From Hexactinellida sp. DTS-2022 (taxonomy: Eukaryota; Porifera; Hexactinellida), in the NCBI GenBank assembly GCA_028753945.1, contig JAPNXP010000007.1:186001-250000 (forward strand): a stretch of DNA of 64,000 bases, in the 5' to 3' direction. A model generated the notes under the pieces. The model was not told where the DNA came from and ran no database searches. It saw nothing but the letters and a program-made list of their open reading frames with translations. This document shows, in pieces, positions 31,437 to 43,200 of the stretch; the first letter of the stretch is position 1, and each line of letters opens with the position of its first letter. The position numbers and the translations under genes are program-made.

Positions 31437-32498
31437 ATGTTTCTATCGATCCTATCGATTCCTATTTTCCTGCTACTATGCAGTTATACCCCTGTGGTAC
31501 ATGGAATTTGCGATGAGCCAGAAATAACTTGTACTTTTGATACTACTTCCAGTTCCTGTACAATCAGGGCAGATAACGGAACCAGGACAAGCTACCTGAT
31601 AGCGAAGTGTTCTGGTGAAATAGCAGAGACTGGAAGAATTCAAATATACTTTAATGTGTATTTGACGGAGAATAATGGAACTGTCACACTGGATATAGCT
31701 GGAGGTATAACCCATTTCAATTTGTATGCTTATGATACAATCTCGATTGAATTCAACAAGACTCAAACTGACTTCCAATCTCTATATTTATATGCATACA
31801 CTCCGGCTGTTATATATTGTCCTTATGATTTCTTTAACTACTTCCCAAGCGTTACATACCTCTTTATAGGGAATTTTGTATTCGATCGCTTTCCATACTT
31901 AAACTCGACAAGTTTAACAGTACTGTATCTCAGCCACCTTACGCTACCTAATGTCGTAACCATTCTGCCGTCAATGCTTATTCTACCTAACTTGTATCAG
32001 TTAGGATTGCGAACAAATTTAGATTTCATTTCCAGAGAGACATTTCCTAGTTTAACATATTTCGATCCAAGCTATTCTTCTATAACTACACTGGACCAAA
32101 GATTTTTTGAAAGACAAAAACTATTAGTCACACTAAAGGCTATAAATAATCCATTCCATTGTGACTGCGATATGGCATGGGTTAGTCATGTTGCTAATAA
32201 TCTTGGTTGGACAGTCACTGGCACCTGTGAAACCCCTTCTATTTTGAATGGGAACTCAATAAGTGACAGTTCTAATTACGTCAACTGTTCAATACAATCT
32301 TATGATTGCTTCAATGACACATTAATTTGTCCTCTCAACAGCAACTGTGTTAACACAGCTAACAGTGCATATTGTGAATGCTTAACTGGATACACTCTAC
32401 AGTCAGACATGTCATCCTGTGTATCAGGAGTTAGTCAGCTGACGGCTCCTATACTCCTTGCACTCCTCTCTCTTCTCTTGCAAGCCTCACTTCTTTAA
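31437..32498 (+). CDS. Secreted LRR-EGF surface protein 3, short form
   Basis: An intronless frame of 353 residues. The signal peptide, Cys cap, first LRRs, LRRCT-like cap (FHCDCDMAWVS) and hydrophobic tail match copies 1 and 2. The middle LRRs are missing: the sequence passes from LYQLGL directly to RTNLDFIS, an in-frame loss of roughly 80 residues. All calcium-binding EGFs are gone, leaving one EGF-like domain (NCVNTANSAYCECL) joined to the shared tail. The frame is intact and the flanks are conserved, so it is probably a functional short variant rather than a pseudogene. Confidence 0.8.
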   Translation: MFLSILSIPIFLLLCSYTPVVHGICDEPEITCTFDTTSSSCTIRADNGTRTSYLIAKCSGEIAETGRIQIYFNVYLTENNGTVTLDIAGGITHFNLYAYDTISIEFNKTQTDFQSLYLYAYTPAVIYCPYDFFNYFPSVTYLFIGNFVFDRFPYLNSTSLTVLYLSHLTLPNVVTILPSMLILPNLYQLGLRTNLDFISRETFPSLTYFDPSYSSITTLDQRFFERQKLLVTLKAINNPFHCDCDMAWVSHVANNLGWTVTGTCETPSILNGNSISDSSNYVNCSIQSYDCFNDTLICPLNSNCVNTANSAYCECLTGYTLQSDMSSCVSGVSQLTAPILLALLSLLLQASLL

Positions 32499-32759
32499 TC
32501 TCGTTAGGACTAACTCTATTTATTCTTATTTATTTTCTAAACTTATTTTATAGTTACTATTCTTTCCGAATTCCTATCTTTTAGACTTTTCAATGATTTC
32601 ATTGACCCCTCTCTTACTATTATTATTGTCTCTTTTTATTTGTTTATTTTATCTGTAACTAAACTCACTAATATTCGATAATAAATCTCTATTTGCTACT
32701 TTGTTCCTTTTATACTCAGAAATTATTGGGATTCTTGGGATATGTATCACTCTTATATG

Positions 32760-33311
32760 TAGACGGTCTATTTCTCTATGGTGTCTAAAAACCCCTATAG
32801 TATATTCTTACACTACATAGATTATATAATGAAACAATGCTGCTTTGTCATTAACGGCCACTATGCGGCCTTACTCCTCACTAAACAATTGATTGCAAAG
32901 TTAGCAAACAGTTCTACATACTAGCTAGCACATAACTGGGATTGAATTATAAAGGATTGAAGTTGACTGAATTTAATAAATAGGAATAATATTTAATATT
33001 CAAATACAGTATACTCCGCTTAACAGTCACTTCGGGACTTTGACCCGATTAAGCGGAGAAATCTATTAATTAATCTTGTTTAGTCATTTATTACTCCCAA
33101 TGTTGCTTAGCTATATTTGAAGGGACTTTTTACTAACATTTTGACATATATGTCGGTAATACAGTTAGTAGATACTTAAGTAACATATTATCCTATTTTT
33201 ATTTGTTTTCGAACAACAACAAACAGGTAATAATAGTATAATAAAAGTGGCATATAACAACAACAACAACAAAAACAACAAGTGATCACATTGTAGTATT
33301 TAGGGCAGTCT
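32760..33311. other. Intergenic with one truncated family C MITE
   Basis: 33007-33068 reads CAGTATACTCCGCTTAACAGT ... ATTAAGCGGAGAAATC. Otherwise AT-rich, with (AAC)n at 33215-33275, and no gene seen. Confidence 0.55.
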
Positions 33312-33581
33312 CTATCCGGATTTGTATAGGAGAATAGCGACTTGTCCAAGATAGAAATACATGAAATGTTTGGTTTCATGTGTCACATAGGAACCGTAGT
33401 TTCGTCCCACAATGCAATGCCAAGTTGGGTTGTATTTCCGGTCAAACTCCTTCTTGATATAAGCCGCAATATCTTTCTCAACATTGAATTTCTCCATCGC
33501 TTGAGTGGCGCATTCAATTGAATCCTGCTGCATTTCTTCGCTCATATCAGCGTTCTTGATTACTGCTTTACGTTCGGACAT
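33312..33581 (-). CDS. DYNLL1: Dynein light chain LC8 (canonical)
   Basis: An intact 89-residue frame very close to animal LC8: [20 protein letters not shown] at the start, [20 protein letters not shown] and [20 protein letters not shown]. It is a homodimeric light chain of cytoplasmic dynein and a general peptide-binding hub. It has no intron and lies on the right side of the LRR-EGF array, convergent with copy 3. It is nearer to canonical LC8 than the paralogue at 20195-20464. Confidence 0.95.
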   Translation of the reverse strand: MSERKAVIKNADMSEEMQQDSIECATQAMEKFNVEKDIAAYIKKEFDRKYNPTWHCIVGRNYGSYVTHETKHFMYFYLGQVAILLYKSG

Positions 33582-33683
33582 TTTGGGAAAGATTTGTAGA
33601 AGAAACTTGGAAAAATTGGGAAAGATTTGTAGGAGAAAGTTGGAAAATTTGGGAAATTATTGCTACTTATAATAATACGTTGT

Positions 33684-33742
33684 TGTAGGTTTCTTAGCCT
33701 GCATTTGATTGGTTAGATTAAACCTACAACAATGCATTCTGC
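33684..33742. repeat. Short inverted repeat TGTTGTAGGTTT/AAACCTACAACA
   Basis: About 100 bp upstream of the LC8 start. A diverged relative lies at 21777-21832. It contains GATTGGTTAG, an inverted CCAAT-like sequence. Either a small repeat or a regulatory element. Confidence 0.4.
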
Positions 33743-33744
33743 AA

Positions 33745-34234
33745 TCTTTTGTTTGCTATTATTAATTAATAGCAAACAATGGCTATAAATAGGTGACAAA
33801 ACTAAATAATTTAATTATGGGGTATAAGTATAAATAGTATCATGCCAATAGAATTTATAGCAATTAAATCTCTGATTACTTTTTCTGCTAAAAATATGAA
33901 TTATCTGTCTACAAACTTTATTACCTTAGTACAAATTAATGTTTAATTAAGAATGTTGCTAGTTTCTTAAATGGTGCCCACAAATACTTGTTAATTTTTT
34001 TGCAATAAGCGGAGTTTTTCTGACATTCAGAAATCGCATCCAATAAATTTCTTAAATTATAAATTCTCTTTTTTATAACTAAGTTTAATACAAATATTCA
34101 ACTATAAAATCTCGTCGAAATTCACTGGCCGAAAATAAAATAAAATAAAATTTGTGGTATAATTCATAATAATTAGTGGAATAATTGAGTGCTAATATTC
34201 AGTGTATATAATGTTATGGGATAAATAATAAATA
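33745..34234. other. AT-rich intergenic, nothing recognised
   Basis: Lies between the LC8 promoter side and the stop codon of TSNAXIP1. No repeat family or open frame of note. Confidence 0.5.
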
Positions 34235-37200
34235 TTAGTTCGAATTCATCATAATGGAGCTCTGGTTTATACGCACCAAAACTGATTGAACAGAATCTGT
34301 TTGTGTTCCGGAAATAGAATCTACAGATTTATCAGAAATTCTAAAAACGTATCTCAAAAGTTGTGCCATCTTTTTTTCAGGTTGAGAGGGGTCCAAAGAC
34401 TTCAAAATACTCAGAAAATCGTCAACCGAGATTGTTCTATAAAATGAGAAGTAAATAACAACAACAACAACAACAACAATAATAATAATAATAAACGCAC
34501 TCTATATTCTCAATTCTGTTTGCAAAATCTTTCAATAAACATTCTCTCTGCTCTAAGAAACATTCGTAAAATCTTTCAATGAAAAGTGAAGTCCCTTCTC
34601 CAAGCTAAACAAACAAGATTAGTTAATAAACAAATAAATAAATATACAATTCTACACATTAAACAAATAAATAAAAGACATATATACACATAAATAAACA
34701 AACAAACTACCAAACAAAATCAACCAACCATATAAACACATAAATAAACAAACAAACTACCAAACAAAATCAACCAACCATATAAACAAACAAACAAACA
34801 AACAAACAACAAACACACACCTGTATAATCAGCTCATCAGGAGTTACTCCCTCTCCCCCAATAATCCCACTACAGAGCTTAATAGCAACCTCTTCTCTTA
34901 TAACAGAGAAGTTACTAACGAGACATTCTACAAGCTCCTGTTCTGTGATAAGGCCTGTACTATTATCGTTGCTAGTTATGTTACTGAGGTGTGACTTTAG
35001 TATATCGTGTCTAGCCAGTAGCTCAAAGTAAATCTCCTCTTCTTTCTATAGCAAATAGTTTGTTAGTAGGAACACCAGGGGACCGTCTTAATATGTTCGT
35101 ATTCGGATTAACCGGAGTTACTTGTATGTATTTGTATAGGCTAGGGGAATTAAACCTTGTACTCCTTAACCGATATTCCCTTATCCGTGTTCCTATTAAC
35201 TTTAGTAAGTTAAAACGGAATTTCTAATGCTTGTGGTTAATTAAGCAATCGTAAAAATCTAAAACTTTGGCTGTGCACATTAGTGCATCTTGTTCAGATT
35301 ACAACAGTTACTATATGTTACACCGAACCCTTCGTATTAACGAGAGTCTACTGTAAATAAAATAGGAATTGTCTATTTACACACAATACTTTCGAGACAT
35401 AGTAACCAGTGTTTCATACAGGATTTGCATGCAAAGGTGGCAATCTGGGATATGCAATTTCTTAGTGGGGACATAAATTAAAACTTCGTTGTATGTAAGT
35501 GGTTTTTCTAGTGGGACAAGTGCACCCCCTATATGAAACCCTGATGTCAATACAAATAACACCAGTTAATATTACGCTATTTCAGTCCCCATCAAAGCCT
35601 TTTCAATACAAATAACACCAGTTAATATTACGCTATTTCAGTCCCCATCAAAGCCTTTTCAATACAAATGACACCGGTTAATTCGTTGTGTAAGTGGTTT
35701 TTCTAGGGGATCATTTGAAGGAGCAGGTGAAGGCAAGTATTCCCCGTGTCCGCTTTGAATGCATACAGGGTATTATACAGGACTAGAATTGAACACTCCG
35801 AAGGTCACTAGAGTATGAATTTTGTACGCATAAATGGTTAGTTTTGTATTACTCTATGGGGACTTTCGGCAGTTTTCGCGCTCCTAAACGCAAACATCCC
35901 AATTTATAGCCTTTAGGTGTATGGCGCGCTCCTGGATAAACCCCTGAATGCATACCTTTCCGAGCAGAACACCAATTAGCAGACCGGGTAGCAGCTGGAA
36001 TTCGTACTGAGAGAGAGCATGCTGTATGTTGTAGGCTGTCTCGTATACGCACTCTTCTGATTGGGTATCGCATAGGTAGGTGAATAGGCTCATGTCAAAC
36101 GCAACCTATAAATAGCAGAGAAGTAAACTGGTAAATACTAAAATAACTTATATGTAGACCGTCTATAAATATACCGGGTTACAAATACAAATACAGTTGA
36201 CTCCTGTTAAAACCAAGTCGGATATAACGAAATGAAGATTTTCCCCAAGAGCACTAAATGGATTAATTATTATCCGCATATAACGAATATCCGGATATAA
36301 CGAAGAGATCTTTTTGAAAAAGGAAAATTTACAGGCCCAAGCACTTCGTTACAACGAGAGATGACTGTATACAGAAATAACCGGTTTTCAATTGAACCAA
36401 TTGTAATCAGAAAACTGTTTTGAAATGACACTTTTTTACTCATATAACTTTTTGCTGGTCCCCAGGGTGTTCACTTTCTAAAGGTTTACTGTATTACTAT
36501 TTTATATAGATTTTATAATAAACTAATTTCCCACATTTTCGTTGTTGACGAGTTGCTGTACCCTATAGGGCCAGAATCCAGATAGCATCTTATAGGCCTC
36601 TTGTTTGCTCATGTGGATATTCTTAACTTCTCCCTCATAACGGAGGAATTTAGGAATTCCTTCATCCATACCCTAGAAACGAGAGATAAACATAATTACA
36701 GTAGAACCTCGTTAGTAGGAACACCAGGGGACCGTAAAAATGTGTACTCATTATCCGGAATTCGTATTATAAATATTATATTTACTGAAAAAGCTGACTG
36801 AAATATTTGTTCGTATTAACCGGAATTTATATTACCCAATATTATATGTATTGAAAAGGCTTTGAAGGGGACTGAAATAGTTAGTGTTCGTATTAACCAG
36901 AATTAGTATTAACCAATATCATATGTATTGAAAAGGCTTTGAAGGGGAGTGAAATAGTGTTCGTATTAACCGGAATTTATATTAACCATTATCATTAGTG
37001 TGGAAAAGGCTTTGAAGGGGACTGAAATAGTGTTCGTATTAACCGGAATTTATATTAACCAATATCATTAGTATTGAAAAGGCTTTGAAGGGTAATGAAA
37101 TAGTGTTCGTATTAACCGGAATTTATATTAACCAATATCATTAGTATTGAAAAGGCTTTGAAGGGTAATGAAATAGTGTTCGTATTAACCGGAATTCGTA

Positions 37201-40200
37201 TTAACCGTGTTCCTACTAACGAGGTTCCACTGTATTCTAGAAGCTAGAAATTATATGCATACCAAACCCTGGAATATGTCCCCTGCTCTTATCTCTTCAA
37301 TAGAGAGTCCAGATATCTGAGCCAATAGGAAGTCTACCTTTTCAGCACTGCTGGAATTATCTGTATCTTCTGCCCATTTGCCGTCGTCGAAGAAACGGGC
37401 ACACCTTTAGTATAAATAGGAGAGGAAATGGGATTTTATATCAGTCAAGTTGTTAATTTTAAATTTTATTTACCAATTGTGTTCAAATACAATCAGGTCT
37501 GCTTATTGTGAACAATTTTTGTCGGCCTAAAATGAATGAACAAGCCCTATGGTCCCAATTTAACAACTTACATAGGGTTTGTATTAAGTTGAGTTCGCTT
37601 ATTATGAAGTCTCTCTATTATGAACACAATTTTTGGTCCCTTGAATGTTTCATAATAAAATAACCTGACTATAACTTTCAAAATTATATTGAAGGATATA
37701 ATATTGGTGATATGTTACTCCAATATAATAATCTGTTACATAAATTAACCTTAGTTTATTAAAATACATGCAACATCGATTATTCGAACTTGTTTGCGGC
37801 ATTCAAGTGTTCTAATAATTTACGGCCGAACTTTAATTTCTGGAATAACATTGGGAACAGCCAGGTGAGTTCTAATAATCGAAAAGTTAATTTAATTATG
37901 CAAATTAATTCTTCAAATAAATTGTGCCAATGGCACCTGTTAGTTGTAGATATATTATCCGAACAGATTGTGTTTACAAGTCAATTATTGTGCAAATAAT
38001 TTCTGGAAATTTCTACAATATGCTTACAGACAAATTTACAATAATTAATGTAGTGTGCAAATCAAAATTAAATATACGTATACTAATATATAATGGTGTA
38101 TGCTCAAATAATAATGAGTAAGTTTAGCAAGTTAATTCGGAACAACAACATAAAATTTAGAAAACAAACAAAAGTCGAACTACAAACAAAGTTATTTTGA
38201 ATAAATTAAAGGGTTTTTTCCAATTAAAACACTTTTCTAGTAAAATACGTACATAAATATTTAATGATGAGACCACAAGAAAATGCAATGTAATATTTCC
38301 GAACAAATGTAAAATTAGTATTACACAGTACTTTGCAACTAATATAATTATTCTAAGGGAAATATATTTCTTAATGATATTTCAAAAAATTCCTTAATTA
38401 ATAAAGAGAATTACAATCAGGTTCTCTTATTATGAACATTCAAGGGACGAAAAATTATGTTAATAATAGAGAGACTTCATAATAAGCGAACTCAACTTAA
38501 TACAAACCGTATGTAAGTTGTTAAATTGGGACCATAGGGCTTGTTCATAATAAAAAGTTTTCATAATAAGCAGACGAAAAATTGTTCATATAAAACAGAC
38601 TACTGTAATTCCAAAGTTAAAGTAGTTAAATTAAAATAAGAACAGGATAAACAACAACAACAACAACAACAACTGTTTACCTATTCCATTGAGGTCTTGG
38701 AGTAGCATTTCCTTTAAGCCTATCTAGATTATCAGAAACAACAGACTTATCATTTATAGCTTGCTTATAAGATTCATTGAGAATATCAAACTCCATATTA
38801 AGAGTCATAAAGTCCTGTTTAAGTTCCTCTAAGGAATCTCTCTGAATAACAAATTGAGAGTTTAAATCGTCAAATTCCTTTCGAGGCACTACATCTCCAT
38901 AGTCGGCAATTATCTGTTAACGGAAAATAGTTATATTTATATGCAGTAGACTCTGTTAAGGCTTATTATGCAGTAGACTCCGCTTAATAGAGCTACCTCG
39001 GGACCAGGTTACTTTGACCCGATTAAGCGGAGAAATCTATTAACCGAAAATGTTTTAAGCCAAAATCTCATTTCGTCTTATAAATCCTGTGAAATTTTGA
39101 CTCGATTAAGCGGAAAATCTATTAACCGGTGGCTCTATTAAGAGGAGTCGACTGTAGTTATATTAATACGCAGTATACTCCTATTAACGAGACTCTATTG
39201 TATGAGTACAGACTGTACAGTAGATGCCGGTTATAAGAATATACCGGATAAATGAAAACATTCTACTGGAAAAACGGTTGCCATATACCCTATTTATGTC
39301 GGTTATAAGAACATTATATTCAGTTCCTAACTATGTTCTTATAACCGGCATCCACTGTACGAAACTATGGTTAATATGCGACTTGCTAATACAGTAAATA
39401 CCGGATATAAGAACATTATATATTGGAAAACGGTTTCCATATACCCTGTATATTTTATGCAGGTTATAAGAACATGTCGGTTATAAGAACTTATATGCAG
39501 TTCCCGACTATATTCTTCTCTCTATTGTATGACTATATTGTACTCTACTGTATCATGCAAAATCCGACTTGTTATTACTAACACACAGTAGTAAGCATGC
39601 TACTAATTAGTGCTACTAATCTACTGTATGCTACTGTATAGTTAGTACTTGTGTAAGCTTGCGTTGACTGAGTCTGAGGTCTTCTCTAGCCTGCTTAAGC
39701 GCTATCCTAAGCACTACGGGGTCTTCTTTGTGTACAATCTGATCATCTGGTTGCTAGAGAATATACAGTGGAACCTCGTTAATAGGAACACTAACGGACG
39801 GTAAATGTGTTCGTATTAAAGCTTTATCCGGAGTTCGTATTAACTGGAGTAATACCCATTGAATAGCCATTGTAGGGACCTAATTTTGTGGAACTGTTTG
39901 TTCGTCTTATCTGGAAATTCGTAGTATACGTGTTCGTATTAGCGAGGTTCTACTGTGTTTCTAATTATAGATACAATTTTAGTGTAAATTTAGGCATCAA
40001 AATCAAAAGTCAACTTCGTTATAATTGCGAATTATGGGTGATTATTGAATCTGATAATTCTAAAATTATCCTGTAACCAGTGAACTCTCGTATAACGAAG
40101 TGCTTGGGACCTGTAAACTCCTTTGTTATATCCGGATATTCGTTATAAGCGGATAATAATTAATGCATTTAGTGCTCTGGGGGAAAATATAAATTTCGTT

Positions 40201-43200
40201 ATAAGTGGTTATTTCGTTATATCCGACTTCGGTATAACGAGAGTTCACTGTATAATCACTGTAGAACACCTCTTTATAGGGAAATCTTAATTATTATCCA
40301 TGGATAATTTAATTCCTAATACCATTGCTATTAACAGTAAAACCTCGTTAGTAGGAACATCAGGGGACCGCCAAAATGTGTTCGCCTTATCTGGAATTCG
40401 TATTAATCAATACAATTTACATTGAAAAGGCGTTGAAGGGACTGAAATTGTCTTCGTATTAAGTTACTATTAACCGTATTCGTACAAACCCTCTTTGAAG
40501 CACATTCTCTGTGGCTAACTCGTTGCTAGGAGACGTATGAAATATTCTATTCTTCAAAGAAATGAATTTGAGTTCATGAAATTGAGATTTAAATTATAAG
40601 ATCAATAAAATCATCATTATTGTAATAATTTAGTTGAATAAGAATAGTACATATAGTATATACTAACCATATCCAAACTGACTAATCTGTTACAGTGCAA
40701 TTTCTAACTTGTAATAGCAAGAAACTGAACATACGGTAGTTTTATGTTTATCGATAATTGGGCTATTTTCAAGTATATAAGCACAATAACAATTTTATAC
40801 ACACATCAAAAACACACACACTATGATGTCTAAATTTAATTCCCTTCGGACTTGCAATAATAAAATTACTTTACTTGGTCCTATTTTAACTGCCAAATGT
40901 CTACAAAATCATTCCGCATCATACCATTTATCCCATCCGATCGAAAAATGTATTTGCGAAGATAAAGTCTGTTCTGTTGACTTCACGAAAGTGTTAAGAC
41001 CGATCAAAAACGCTGGGAATATAAATAGGAACGAAAAGACTCTTATTCTCGACATTCGCAAGCGATTCAATAATAGAAACGCCGCAGGGGCATTTCGAAA
41101 GCGCGAAAATGATACCGACAAAATCACCGAATCCGAAATAACAGGACTACAAGATGAGAAACAGCAACTCAAGTCTGAAAAGCAAAGGTTGCAAGAGGAA
41201 ATAAATTGGTACAAACCCTTTTCCTATCTACAGACACAAAACGAATTTAATGATAGTGATTCTGACATCAATATAACTTCTCCGATAAGTGAAAATACTT
41301 TTATTTAATTATTTATTTAATTCAATTGTTGTGCTTTGTAATTCCTGCTAATACTATTTGTGCCGCACTAATGAATATTAAATTAAGCAATATAATGTCT
41401 CTGTTAATTGAACTTTAAATATAATTGTATTACAGTCAGGTCTGCTTATTGTGAGCAATTTTTCGTCTGCTTAATATGAATTTTAATTATTTATGAACAA
41501 GCCCTATGGTCCCAAGTTAACAACTTACATAGGGTTTGTATTATCGAATGGATATTGTATGGGAGGGGCTTCCAAGGGAAAAATACATTGTTCGAATTAA
41601 CGGTTGTCGATTGTAGTTAGTTAGTTAGTTAGTAAATCTGTTTGTCTGTTTGTCTGTTTGTCTGTTTGTTTGTCTGTTTGTTTGTTTGTTTATTTGTTTA
41701 TTTTGTTTGTTTGTTATTTCTTCGTTATAACGGTTGTCTACATATATAAGACCTGTTGCGACTTCTTAAGTTGGTTAAGATCTGATATAACAATCTTCTT
41801 AGCGTCCGCTTCATTCCTGTATAGAATATACTGAGCAGACAAATCTGTCTGTAGTTTAGATACCTGAGACTCTAAGGTAGACACTGATTCCCTATAGGGA
41901 CAATCATAATAATAATAATACTCTGTTATTCCGTATATACAGGCAAATACAAACATTACATACACAAAATTAAATATACAAAATTAAATATACAATTAGG
42001 TAAATACAGTAAACAGAGGTTCCCAACCTGGGGTCCACGGACGGCAGTAGGGAGTATCAAAATTTATTTTTTGAGATAAAAATTATCTCAAAATTTATAA
42101 TACGAGCAATGGGAGGGTCTAACATAGCAACTGTTGCAATCGGAACAAGATGCACTAATATGCACACCCAAAGTTTTAGATTTGTAGGAATCCTTAATTA
42201 ACCACAAGCATTAGAAATGCACTCGTCTAACTAGTATACAGAGGCGTAGCACTTGGGGCACAGGCCGCACCAACAAAATTGTGCCACAAAGATGCCCACT
42301 AGTATAATAATATAGTGCGGAAATGCCGCACCAACATGCAGGCATAACTACTACATAATGTTTCTACAGAATGTTTGATATTTGCTAAAGGGGGTCCACG
42401 GTTGAAAAGGTTGGGAATCGCTGCATTAGAACCTCGTTAGTACAAACACGGTTAATACGAAATTCTGATTAATATAAGTACACTATTTCAGTCCCCTTCA
42501 AAGCTTTTTAAATAGTAAGGTTAATACGAATTCAGGATAAAGTAAACGCATTTGACGGTCCCCTGGTGTTCGTACTAACGAGGTTCTACTCTACTCTACT
42601 GTATAGAATAATATTTAGGTATTCTAACAGTTGCATTAGAGGGAATAAATTTGTGTGTGCCAATCCTGTTTAATATATCTTCGGTTCAAAGGGCAGGGAA
42701 AGGACTATCCAATTAATTAAAGTAGACTTTCTATACTAATTAATGGATAGTTACACAAAAACATAAATCTACTAATACTAATGATTTCTACAAGTAATAA
42801 AGACGTCCATCTATAGAAAATAACTACAGTCGACTCCGCTTAATAGAGTCAGTTTTGTTCCAGAGTAGTTTGACCCAAATGTTATTCCATTCTTAAAACA
42901 TGCGTATACTCAAATAAAGAGAGACTCTATAGAAATGTAACCTGATGCTCTTATGATAATAAAGTGAGTAGATTATGCAACTGAAACAAGATCCTTGAAA
43001 GGATAAATTATCGAGTATTACTCTTAACTTTCAGTAAAACACTGATTAGTAAATAATAAAGTGGAGTAGCCTATGCTATGGAGGGTAGTTCACCAACAAA
43101 TGATACAAGGAAATAACTTAATTTCATAGGGATTTAGCAAAAACGGATATATAAAGAGACCACATAGATTGGACAATCTATTTAACGTAATTAAAACTAA

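Larger units (their letters stand above)
30682..32760. repeat. Array block 3 (LC8 pseudogene + LRR-EGF 3)
   Basis: Third direct repeat. It starts with a family E MITE (CGGCCAACACCTATTCATATG). The 3' tail is shared only to about 32760, then ends. Confidence 0.8.
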
